Shown here piece by piece: positions 1 to 10,086 of a DNA stretch of 64,000 nt. The notes under the pieces are model-generated. The model did no database searches. It was given only the letters and a program-made list of their open reading frames with translations, and had not been told where the DNA came from. The position numbers and the translations under genes were made by a program. This DNA is from Lomentospora prolificans (lineage: Eukaryota > Ascomycota > Sordariomycetes > Microascales > Microascaceae): assembly GCA_029532625.1 (NCBI GenBank), contig JARFXM010000010.1, positions 1,612,001 through 1,676,000 of the forward strand, in the 5' to 3' direction. Numbering within the stretch: position 1 is the first letter of the stretch; every line of letters starts with the position of its first letter.

Positions 1-1
1 G

Positions 2-1114
2 AAGCTGACCCTTCAAGTCGAGAAGATCTCTTTGCTGTATACCGTCTTTGTTCGCATTGATAGGATGCAAGTCGTCCAGACTCCCAATATTCAGCTCAAC
101 AACATGTGGATTGAAAACGTTACTCGAAGCAAGGCCATGAAGGAGTGTATTGACGTCAACATCTCGTACGACACCAGCTTTGAGGATATTGAGCTCCTTC
201 GTGCCGAGATGGAGAAGTTTGTCCGTCACCCCGATAACTCGCGTGACTTCCAGCCCGACTTTGGCATTGGTGTTGGTAGCGTGGGCGACCTCGACAAGCT
301 CAACCTCAAGGTTGTCATCAAGCACAAGTCCAACTGGCACAACGATGCCATCCGCGCCACCCGCCGCTCCAAGTTCATCTGCGCTCTTGCGGCCGCTCTC
401 AAGAAGGTGCCCATCTACGGTCCTGGTGGGGGTGGCGAGGCTCTCGGCAGCGTTGGCAACCCTGCGTACTCTGTTACGGTGAGCGATGAACAGGCCGCTA
501 AGAACCGCAAGGACGCCGACGACGCAAAGGAGGCCAAGCGAATGGTGCCTACCAACCCTCCCGAACCTCAAGCCACTGAGGAGGCTATCCACGCTCCTCC
601 CGGCGGCGATGACTGGTTCAACCGTGACGACAACAGAACGCTAAACCCTCCTGAGCACACACGTGTCTCGCTCGACCGAGGCGACTCGGTCAGCGGTGAC
701 TACATGAAGCGTAATGAGAGCCACAAGGGCTTAAGGAAGGCTGGCGAGGGCCTATCTTCGGGATCTGTCAATTCGAGGACCGGTCCCATGAGCGTCAACA
801 CGGCGATGCACAGCTCAGTCGCCAGGTCAACCTCGCGCCGAACCTACGATGAAGAGGCCCAAGTCGGATCCCCTGCGTCGCCCCTCCAGCCTGGTGGCTT
901 CATGCAGGCGCCTGTGGTAGGCGGCGTAATGCAGTCGTCGGCGTCAGGATACTCGGTCTACCCCATGGGCGCTGTCCAGGAGGTTCCCACCCCAGATACC
1001 CACCCGCTCCAGTCGAATCAGTACCAGTTCCCGGCACAGACCCAGACCCAATCCACCGGACAGCAACAACAGCAACAACAACCACAGCAACTGCAGCAAC
1101 AGCAACAGCAACTG

Positions 1115-1150
<36 letters not shown>

Positions 1151-1195
1151 GGTCAGATCCAAGGACGACCTCCCTTTACCGGGCCCCGGCGGTAA
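2..1195 (+). CDS. MscS-type mechanosensitive ion channel, C-terminal part (5' end outside window)
   Basis: The reading frame is open from base 2, so the gene enters from the left and only its last 397 residues are visible. The first ~140 residues (VFVRIDRM, QTPNIQLNNMWIENV, then DFGIGVGSVGDLDKLNLKV) match the cytosolic beta/C-terminal domain of fungal MscS channels of the Msy1/Msy2 type. In yeasts and plants these sit in ER or other internal membranes and gate calcium or anion flux under osmotic stress. The membrane helices and EF-hand expected for the family would lie upstream. The tail is low-complexity, rich in Ser/Pro/Gly, and ends in an interrupted polyglutamine run (about nt 1060-1150) followed by a short basic end. 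No intron is needed in the visible part. The family call is firm; the paralogue is not resolved. Confidence 0.82.
1060..1152 (+). repeat. CAA/CAG polyglutamine repeat in the MscS channel tail
   Basis: A CAA/CAG trinucleotide tract encodes runs of 7, 6 and about 12 glutamines separated by Pro/Leu residues, just before the stop codon. Mixed CAA and CAG codons show it is not a pure microsatellite. Length polymorphism between strains is likely (inference). Confidence 0.85.
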
Positions 1196-1862
1196 ATGAG
1201 AAACTTTGACTCCCAATTTTCGAATCAAAGATAGGGGACTTTTTTTTTTCTTTTCTTTTTTAATGAAAGAGCGAAATAATGAGCCGCATAATCGAAGCAA
1301 AGTAGAGCTGGACCATTATTTCGCAAGCGATGAAACGAAATCAAACGCAAAGAATCAAAATGGAAACGAACACAGCACGCGCCCTGTTTTCTTTTGTCCC
1401 TTATAGACGTCATTTTTGCATTCACACAGAAAGTAGGAGAGAGAAAAACAAAACAAGCCTGGAAGGGCTGGGACAAGTGGTTCTCCAGCTTTTAATGAAA
1501 GACAAATCTCGTTGGAAGTCTGCCACGTTTGTTGGACCTGGAAGGGAAGGATAGGCACTTGGGCATGGAGTGTAATGATAAGGTGCATACTTGACTTGTA
1601 CTTAGATTCCGTCAAAAGTTATATATATATAAGGATGAATACTCGTTGAATCGAGACCGCGCTTTTCTCTCCGAGTTGCTCTAGGGACCTTATTTGTCTG
1701 TCTGTAGGCTGGGAAATCTGGCGCTTCTAGCGGCATGTTGTTTGGTACGTCTTCAAGGACATGCCTCTTGTGTCATCGAGTGCTCCCCGTGTATCCGTAT
1801 TATCCAGTTTTTCCATATCAGTGGCTATGCCCGCAAATGTCTTTAACTTTTACTCTCTCCAT
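1196..1862. other. Convergent 3' intergenic region
   Basis: This stretch separates the 3' ends of the channel gene (+) and the hydrolase gene (-). It contains a T-rich run near 1239-1262 and an AT stretch near 1620-1632, fitting 3' UTRs and polyadenylation sites. No family-like ORF was seen; the small ORFs on both strands look random. Confidence 0.6.
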
Positions 1863-3145
1863 TTAGCACACATGCTCGACCTTCTTGGGCGTAATGTCCC
1901 TGTCCCCGACCTCGGTCTTGAGCACCCTCCCGAACAGCTCGAGCAAGATCTCGAAGCAGACCTTGCTAACCTGGGGATCGTAGCGGCCCTTGCTCAGCTC
2001 GTCGCGGATGAAGGCATGCTGCGCCCAGGCGAACTCGTAGAAGCTGGTGACGAGGCCGGCCTCGCGCATCTTGGCGCGGATAAGGTCGCGGCCTTCGTCG
2101 GGGACGTGGGTGTCCTTGATGCCGAAGATCATGGCAAACTCGGCGGAGGAGAGGTCGGCGAGGCGGTCGATGGTGTGATTGGAGGAGGGGAGGGTTTGCG
2201 GGGAGGTGTCGCGGGCTTGGTGGGGGCCTAGCGAGCGGGAGTGGATGTCCGTTGCGAAGTAGGAGACTACGGCGGAGATGCGGGAGTCGAGCTGGAGAAA
2301 GAAAAAAAGGAGGGGAGAGGAGAAAGAGTAAGTTTTAGCTGAGAGAAGAGAGGGTGGGAAAGACCCGCGGGGGGGGGGGAAGGGGAGGTGGTGTCAAGGA
2401 ACATGGGGAAATACTTACAGCGGCACGGACGGCGAGGTGGCCGCCGAGACACATGCCGGTGGCGCCGATGCGGCCATTGCAGTTGGGGTGGGTGAGGAGG
2501 TAGTCGACGGACTTGACGACGTCTTCGTCGTAGGAGGCGAGGGTCTTTACGACTTTCCACTCGTTGCCCTGGTCGGTGCCGGGGACGTCGTACGCGAGGG
2601 GTTCGGGGCCGGTGAAGTCGTGGTAGGACGAGGGGGCGGCGACGATGTAGCCGTGGCCGGCGATGAGGCGGGCGAATCGGGCGACGGGGCCGGAGACTTG
2701 TACGCGTGAGCTTTGTCTTTTTTTGTTTATTTTTTATTTTCAATTTTTATTTGATTTTTTTCCTGTTCTATGGTGCGGGATAGGGGTGGTGCGCGCGGTG
2801 CGTCACGGTGGGATGTATGTGTGCGCGGGTGAGGGGTAATTTTGACCCCGCCATGGAAGGTTTAGGAGAGCTTACCTTGATAGATTTCGCTGAAGAGGAC
2901 GACGCCGGGGAATTTACTGGAGGGTATGAAATTAGGATGGGACATTGATGCGTCGGGAGAGAGGGATTGGCGTACGCATTGGGGTATTGGGGGACGGTGG
3001 GAGTGAAGACAAAGATTCCTGGATGGTTCGGAATGAGCTTGGGAGCTTGGAGCTTGGAGCTTGGGATGATGGGGAGCTTACGCATTGGGCTCTCCTTGCC
3101 ATCGACGACGGTGGTTACGTCTACGTGCGTTTCGACGATGAGCAT
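1863..3145 (-). CDS. Dienelactone hydrolase family protein (carboxymethylenebutenolidase-like)
   Basis: I assemble five exons on the minus strand: 3145-3082, 3018-2976, 2916-2876, 2696-2419 and 2291-1863. Together they give an uninterrupted 284-residue protein, typical for the family. Introns have GT-AG ends and phases that join correctly. The product is an alpha/beta hydrolase: KFPGVVLFSEIYQ near residue 37, the nucleophile elbow GMCLGGH near 130 (catalytic Cys in place of the usual Ser, as in dienelactone hydrolases), and a C-terminal acid/His region (KDTHVPDEGR, FYEFAWAQHAF). Bacterial relatives hydrolyse dienelactones in catechol degradation; fungal paralogues are mostly uncharacterised and cytosolic, so the substrate is unknown. 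The start is the ATG that begins MLIVETHVDV. The third exon is only 41 bp. Confidence 0.82.
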
Positions 3146-4707
3146 TTTGGCGGCTGTAGTGGGTCAATTGCTGGATGGATGTAAGATGCTGCGGGTTGGA
3201 GACGGACTGTCTTGCGCTTGAGGCCGTTGACGGGTGCGTGATAATGGATCAAATAATATATTATTATTATTGATGTTTGGAGCTTTGGCTGGTGATACCA
3301 GCCGTCAAAGTGATAGTTACATAAGCCTTGCTTTGCGAATGTTCCAACAAGCTGCTGTGGTTGCACAAAGCTGATGTCGTGTGCGGGAGCTGCATCTCGG
3401 GGGAGCGTATTTACTGTCCAGCACCGGGGGAAGGAGATTACTTGTTCATAGTTCTTGGTAGTTTTTTTGTTTGCTAAGGCTGGCTACCCCACCGTTTGCC
3501 TTGCTCGACGAAGAGAGTTGTTGCGGCTCCGTGGATGGGAGCTGGAGGGGGAAAGAGGAGGGGCACCTTGCACCTTACAAGGCCTCCAGCCTGATCTGTT
3601 GATAGATTTTCTCCTGCGAGTCAAGGGTCTTGATGACTGACACCCCTGCATGAGCTTGGAGATCTACGGTACATATCGATCTATTGCATGCATTTCCGCT
3701 CGAATCGACAGCAGCAGTTTCTATAATGATGCAAGCCGTGGACGTAGGGTTGATGAGGGGCTTTTAGAAGTTATTATTTCAGAGCCTGAAGGGAGGGAGG
3801 GGTGCGATTGTTGCTTCAAGTTTCCTTCCTGCTAATAGCTCAAGGTTGCCAGCTTCTGGTGCTGCGCTCTCACACATGTCAATGGCCGAAATCGTCCAGG
3901 CTCGAGGATTAACCTTGATGGCCTGTAGATCGACCGCGGAACCAGGACTTGAAGCTGTCGGACCAACAAGAGGCCTGTAATTGGGCTGAGACGAACGGGT
4001 GAACGGCCTAGGAACTGGTAAACCCATTCTCGAGATGGTTCGTACGCTCAAGTGAGAGTTAACAGTGGGTGGACAAGGGCAGAGAACACGCAACGTATTA
4101 ATATTAGCTGGCTTCCATCCTCAACAGAAGGAAGCCGAGCAAGCCAATCGTAGGTACACAAGGTTGGCTGACATAATCCATGGCAAATTTCAGATGGAAA
4201 AGTGACGCCAAGTGCCAGTGCCAATTGTGGCCCGCGTCATTGATTGTTCTGGCATGGGATGGGGGTATTATGGGGGGCATGATGGAGCCGAGGGATCAAT
4301 CAACTTGAAGCCAGCCCGCCAGCCAGACAAGCCAGCCCCAGCCAGGCTGGCCAGCAATGCCCAGCAACAGCGCCGCACACACCACTAATCTTAGCACACA
4401 CCCTGACACACCACAAGCTTCCCTTCCAGATCTTGAATTTGATCACAAGGCAATCTGGTCACATCAAACCATTTCCCATTGTCCCGACAAATCCAAGGCA
4501 ACGTCCCTCGCCACGACGCGACACACCTAGACATCGCCTAATCTCTTCCTTAATCCTAATTACTCGAAACCCGGGGAAACACACCCCCATTATCGCGGAG
4601 CCTCATTGATTTTTATTTCTCTCTTCCTATGACACTGTAGACTATACCGCCGTTTCCCTCTTCTCTCTCTCTCTCTACACCCTCCCCTATTTCCGACCTC
4701 AACAACG
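3146..4707. other. Divergent intergenic region between the hydrolase and SEY1
   Basis: This 1.6-kb stretch carries promoters of two divergently transcribed genes. No ORF resembles a protein family. Around 4308-4360 there is a dense set of CCAGCC/GCCAGC units, a motif that recurs elsewhere in the window. A CT-rich leader near 4610-4690 directly precedes the SEY1 start, typical of fungal promoters. Confidence 0.5.
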
Positions 4708-7519
4708 ATGAACGGTAGCTTTTCCGCCGTTGGCGAAGAGCCAAGCGCCGAAAAGTATGACCATGGAATCCAGGTTGTAGACGAGGACAAGACTTTCAAG
4801 TATGTCGCATCCCTCCCCAACCCCTTTTCGCCTCGCTGGCCCGCCAGACGTTGTCGCAAAGAGCAGCAGAGTGATAACTGGGTGATTGAACTTGCAGCTC
4901 GAATTTGATCTCGTACCTCCGCCAAACCGACGTTGCCGATGCCGGGTTCAACTACCACCTCATTTCCGTCTTTGGGTCGCAGTCCACCGGCAAGTCCACC
5001 CTGCTCAACACCCTCTTCGGCACCCACTTCTCCGTAATGTCCGAGTCTGAGAGGCGGCAGACCACTAAGGGAATATGGCTTTCTAAGAACAAGCGGAAGA
5101 CTGGCGGTGCTGGTGACGCCAAAGTCACTATGGCCGACAACATCCTCGTCATGGACGTTGAAGGTACCGACGGTCGCGAGCGTGGCGAGGATCAAGACTT
5201 CGAGAGGAAGAGTGCGCTGTTTGCTCTTGCGACTAGCGAGGTCTTGATTATCAATATCTGGGAGCACCAGGTCGGCCTTTACCAGGGCGCAAACATGGGG
5301 TTGCTCAAGACTGTGTTTGAGGTGAACCTCCAGCTCTTCCTCAGGGACAAGCAGTACGCATCCCCTTTCTGGGCTTCTTCGCTTTGCGCGGCTGTCACTG
5401 ATTCTGTTGTAGATCTACTCCCCGATCGCTACTCTTCTTCGTCATTCGCGACCATATCGGCACTACTCCTCTCGCGAACCTCCGCAACACCCTAATCCAG
5501 GACTTGACCAAGATTTGGTCCTCCATCTCCAAGCCCCAGGGGCTCGAAAACTCTCGCATCGAAGACTACTTCGACTTTGCTTTTGCTGCGCTTCCCCACA
5601 AGGTTCTCCAGGCCGATAAGTTCGACTCTGAAGTCAACAACCTTGGCGCGCGGTTCATCGCCGGCAACGCCTCTGCGAAGGACGGATCCCATGGTGAGCA
5701 CGAGCTCGCGGGTGGCGTTTTCCTCCCCGAATACCACAGGCGCATCCCCGCCGATGGTTTCTCCGCCTACGCCGAGGGTGTCTGGGATCAGATCGTCAAC
5801 AACAAGGATCTTGACCTCCCCACCCAGCAGGAACTCCTCGCCCAGTTCCGATGCGACGAAATCTCCCGAGAGGTGCTTGTCGCCTTCGACGACACGATCA
5901 ACCCCCTGGAGGAGCAGCAGGCCGAAGGCGTGAGGGCTGGTAAACCCGTGGTCTTGGAGAACCTCGGTGAGTCCGGTAGAAACGCTCGCGGTCGGTGCAT
6001 CAAGAACTTTGAGGTACAGGCTGGCCGGTATCATAAGGGCGTTTACACGCGTAAGCGGTCAGACCTTGAGACCAAGATCGACACTAGGCTCAAGACGCTC
6101 TATCTCGGCCAGCTCACGAGTTCTCACAAGTCCGGTGTTGCGTCCTTCACCGAGTCTGTCTCCAGCAAGGTCAAAGCGGGTCAAAAGGCCGGCGGAAGCT
6201 ACGATTTCGCAGACATTGTCGCCCAGGAGAAGGACAGGGTTCTCGAGGTCTTCAAGGAGGAGGCCAAGAGCCTTGCTATTGAGGGTCTACCCTGGACCAA
6301 CTTCAAGCCCCAGTACCTCATCTTCGAGAGGGAGCTCGACGAAGTAAGCAGCAAACTGCGAAAGGAAGAGCTTCGCCGCTTGGCCACTCGTGTCGAGCGC
6401 TGGGTCAAGTCTCGTCTCGGGGACTCTATCGGCCTCGAATTCAGCAAGCTCGGATCTGGCAGGGCCGGGTCCGGCGCCCCCGAGGCCCTGGAGAAGCCCC
6501 CCGCGGAGAAGGACCTCTGGGACAGGATATGGAGCGTGTTCACCGATATCGTTAGCGAGGCCGAGACCCGCTTCACCGACCGCGCGCGTAGCTTCGAGGC
6601 AAGCTCCGATGAGGTCGAGATCGGCCTCTGGCGCCTGCGCCGTAAGAGCTGGGTTGCCCTGAGGGAAAGGATCGACGAGGAGGTCATGGAGGGCAACATT
6701 CTTCTCAAGCTCCGAGAGAATTTCGAGGACAAGTTCCGCTATGACGAGGCGGGTGTGCCACGCATCTGGCGCCCTACCGACGATATCGAGGGCGTGTACA
6801 CCAAGGCGAGGGAGTCGACTTTGACTCTGATTCCTTTGCTATCGAGGTTCCGCCTTGCCGAGACGTATGCGCCGCCTGATCTGCCCGGGTGGATCGGCAC
6901 CCAGCCTCGTGGAGTTGAGGCCGGGGATGAGGAGGATCTTTCGCCTATTGGTGGCGTCGATGAGGACGAGGGTAAGAGCCTCGAAGAGGAGATGACGATT
7001 CTCAGTGAGAGCAAGCGCCAGGACCTCGTCATCAGGTTCAAGAAGACGGCGGACGGCGTCTACGTCGAGGCCAAGCGCGGCGCCATCGGCGGCGTGGCGC
7101 AGGTGCCTTGGTACTTCTATGGTCTGCTACTCGCGCTTGGTTGGAACGAGATCTTCATGGGTATGTCTTGTACCTCTTTCTCACTTGTTTCGAACCCCTT
7201 TTTTTGCTAACATTTGACCCCCCTAGTCCTCCGCAACCCCTTCCTCTTCCTGCTCCTCATCCTCATCGCGGGTGGCACCTACATCGCCTACACCCTGAAT
7301 CTCCTCGGCCCCATGATGCAGATGGCCAACGCTGCCGCCGGCCAGGGCGTCGAGCTCGGCAAGCAGCGCCTCCGAGAGTTCCTCGAGAACTCCGAGACCG
7401 CCAGGCAGGCCCTCGCGATGCCGGCGCGCCCCGGCCAGCAGGAGAGCAGCGACGCCATCAGCCTCGACACCCTGGATAGTAGGGGCAAGAGGAGGACGGC
7501 CGAGGATGATGACATTTAA
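4708..7519 (+). CDS. SEY1: Sey1, ER membrane-fusion dynamin-like GTPase (RHD3/atlastin type)
   Basis: Sey1 drives homotypic fusion of ER tubules by GTP hydrolysis. I join exons 4708-4799, 4898-5353, 5413-7160 and 7227-7519 into an 862-residue protein, the usual length for the family. The P-loop GSQSTGKST is at residues 57-65, the DVEGTDGRERG switch-2/G3 motif near 118-128 and an IRDH motif (RD of the G4 region) further on. A long helical middle domain follows, then two closely spaced hydrophobic segments near the C-terminus (around GLLLALGWNEIFM and NPFLFLLLILIAGGTYIAY) that form the membrane hairpin. The last intron splits that hairpin. The short cytosolic tail is acidic at its end. Start chosen at the ATG encoding MNGSFSAVG, just after a CT-rich leader. 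Confidence 0.95.
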
Positions 7520-7798
7520 TGTGTTATTACAAAGTAATGATGATGGGTCCTTTTTTTTTTTTTCTCTCGTCCTTTTTTTGTTTTAAATCATAGAATGGGC
7601 CGAGACTAGCTTGTGCTTGTACTACAACCTTCTTGCTCAATAGCATACGTACTCTTTTTCAAGCGTGTTTGACTTTCCGTAACTTGGGTGATTATTCGAA
7701 TAATTTGGTAGATATCTTTTTTGTATACAACCTGAACCATTGACACCAACGCCGGTTTACCTCATGAACCTTATGCCCGTAATAGATGCAAATACTTT

Positions 7799-8847
7799 TT
7801 AGAACGCCTCTAGCCCGGCGGGTGTTCCGTACCAGGTGCCTAGCTCATCGCCGTCCTTGTTGTCCGCGGAGCCAAAGTAATCCGTCACGCGGGCCGTCTC
7901 CCCATCGTCGTCGACGGGCCAATCGACCTTGACGCCGGACCTGCCTTCGACCAAATCCTTGGCCGTACTCCAACTCTGCCTGCACTCCGGGCCCCACCCG
8001 AAGACGGGATGCATATTCCCCCTTAACCAAGTCACCAACTTGGGATCGGAGGGATACCCGGAGCCCCAGGCGGCGGCGCCCTCCTCCTCGTCGGGGCGCC
8101 TATGGGGCTCATACAAGACATCCAGTGCGACGTCGCGGGTGACCTTGGCGCAAACGGAGGCGGCGCTGACGCAAGGATACAAGCTATCCGCCTTCTTGGC
8201 GACGGTGATTTTGATAGCGGGGAAGAACCTCTGGAGCTTGGCTTGGTAGCTCGCGGGGGGACCGACGGTGTCGACGTAGATCTCGCGAACGTTGACGCCG
8301 CGGGCGAGGACGCCCTTGATGAGGGTTACAGTGGCATCGGCAGCCTGGGCGTTGAGGTTGTAGGTGGCGTCGGCGCGGAGGATGCCGGCGGAGATGTCGC
8401 GGGCGGAGAGGGCGTTAACGGCCCAGCCGCAGGAGGCGTTGAGGGAGTCTTGGGCGGCGTCGTCCGGGGTACAGAGGGTTTGCATGAGCGAGGCGCGGAA
8501 GGCGGGGGTGAGGACTTTGGAGTCGTCGAAGCGGTGGGTTGTGCGGAGGAGGGGGTCGGAGAGGGATTTGGGGAGGTAGAAGACTGCGTAGACCATGGGG
8601 CCGAGGACGGGCCCGCGGCCTGCCTCGTCGACGCCGAGGATGAATTCTTCCTGGCCGGCGGTGTCGCGGGTTGCTTGGTCTGATGAGTCGGAGGTGAGGG
8701 GTGCGCCGGTTGGGGAGATTCGGGGGGAAGAGGGGAGTAGTGTGTGTAGGAGACGCCGGAGAGGAGGGCGTCGCGGTGGATTGAGGGCGGGACGAAGGTT
8801 TCGGTGGCGGAAGTGTCCATGGGTGTATCTCCTTGAGAGTCTTCCAT
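7799..8847 (-). CDS. RNH201: Ribonuclease H2 subunit A, with an apparent 1-nt frameshift near the N-terminus
   Basis: The catalytic subunit of nuclear RNase H2, which removes ribonucleotides and RNA-DNA hybrids. The body holds the type II signature (FILGVDEAGRGPVLGPM, with the first catalytic Asp and Glu), DDSKVL, YVDTVGPP and the SAASVCAKVTRD motif, and ends at 7799. The N-terminal part (METFVPPS-like start, GVSYTHYSPLPP) is in another frame from ATG 8847. The frames meet at a run of six C on the coding strand (8722-8727). The span of 1049 nt is one base short of a multiple of three; one added C would give 349 residues, with the body joined in frame. No good GT-AG intron explains the shift. 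An assembly error or a true mutation are both possible. The internal Met at 8596 would lose the catalytic Asp and is not the start. Confidence 0.85.
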
Positions 8848-10086
8848 TGTGAGGGTAAGACGAGGTTGCTGGATGTTTGTGACGATATCGAGCGAAAAAG
8901 GCTGGATGCTTGTAGACTCGGCGCTAGACTTGGCACAATGGAAACCCCGGGGGGATTAGAGACGGTGGTCAAAAAATCGAAGATTCCGAGTCGTTCTGTT
9001 TGGACGAATGGGCAAGGTCTGCAGAGCTTGTTTCGCAATATCCTTGCTGGTGTTGGAGAGATGGCAATGTTGATTTCAGCGGCCTCAATCAATTGCCAGC
9101 ATTTCCCTTCATTCTCACTTTGGCCCCTCGACGCGTCCAGGTACTTTGACGCGTCGTCCAGACTGGGAAATCAGCTATTATTATCAGCTCTGCCCAGCCA
9201 GCCAGCTGGCTGGTCTGTCTCGACCGTCCCAGACTGGACCGGTCGGCCCCTGTATTAAGCCCATTACAGGCTCTCGACCGCCTAACAACCTTCAAAGTTC
9301 CTCCTGTCAATGGTTCGCTGGCTGGCGTCAAGCCCACTGTGAGAGCTATGGGCCCGCTGTGAGGTTGGGGATTTCCGGCCAGTTAGGCCAGCAATGTTAA
9401 TATTAATAACCCCACGACCGTTTGCTGGCCTTCCTCGGAAAGTCTGGCGTGCGTTGGCGCTGGGCTCGCTCTTAACACGCCACATGTCGCCATGTTCTCC
9501 CATCGCGGTACCCTCCTTCCACCCCGATCAAGTCTCCATTCCACCCATTCGTCAACAAAAAGTCTCCGCGATCCCGCCCAAGAGAGACTCACTGACGACT
9601 TACACGATACCTACAGATTAGTAAGAGGCGGCTTTGTTGATTCAATTGAACAGCGCTTGAACGGAGTATTCGCTGGCTGCACGTTCCGGCCTTGCTCTGT
9701 ACCAAAGATTGTTTCCGTCATTTTTAGCAGGCACTACCCGTAAACTCGTTCCAAGCCCGCCACACTTCGTGCTCGTCAGTTTGTTGGAGCCTGCGCCGAA
9801 CCAACACCCGTCATCCTCAGTTCTTCAAGCCCAAAACCACGCATCACGTTTCTGGGGAAAATAAATTTCTTGGGATTTAGCATCACCTTTCAATTCCTTC
9901 CCCATCCCTTTGCCTCTACTCCCCGGGAGCGAGCGCTTCTATTTTCCGCGTTTGTCAGTCGTGTTTAGCTTTCGTCGGCGACAAGACCCACTCGAGAGAC
10001 GCCCAGCTTCTCCTTTGGGCTTATAACGCGACAACAACAGCGCCAGCGCGAAAAGAAGAAGCCAGAGGAGCGGAAACCACACAACC
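8848..10086. other. Divergent intergenic region between RNH201 and MIF2
   Basis: No protein-family ORF was found. Near 9156-9239 it holds a palindrome (9198-9213, CCAGCCAGCTGGCTGG) between two imperfectly inverted 12-bp arms. The remainder looks like ordinary promoter and 5' UTR sequence. Confidence 0.5.
9156..9239. repeat. Palindrome CCAGCCAGCTGGCTGG flanked by near-inverted 12-bp arms
   Basis: The left arm GTCCAGACTGGG (9156-9167) and right arm CCCAGACTGGAC (9228-9239) are inverted copies with one mismatch. Between them lies a perfect 16-bp palindrome at 9198-9213. It may be a small transposable-element relic, a protein-binding site or a cruciform-forming sequence; the sequence alone does not decide. 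Confidence 0.5.

Noticed and set aside
8415..9092. Arg/Pro-rich 225-codon minus-strand frame overlapping the RNH201 N-terminus
   Set aside because: It is a shifted frame over GC-rich RNH201 sequence with no domain; it was considered while tracing the frameshift.
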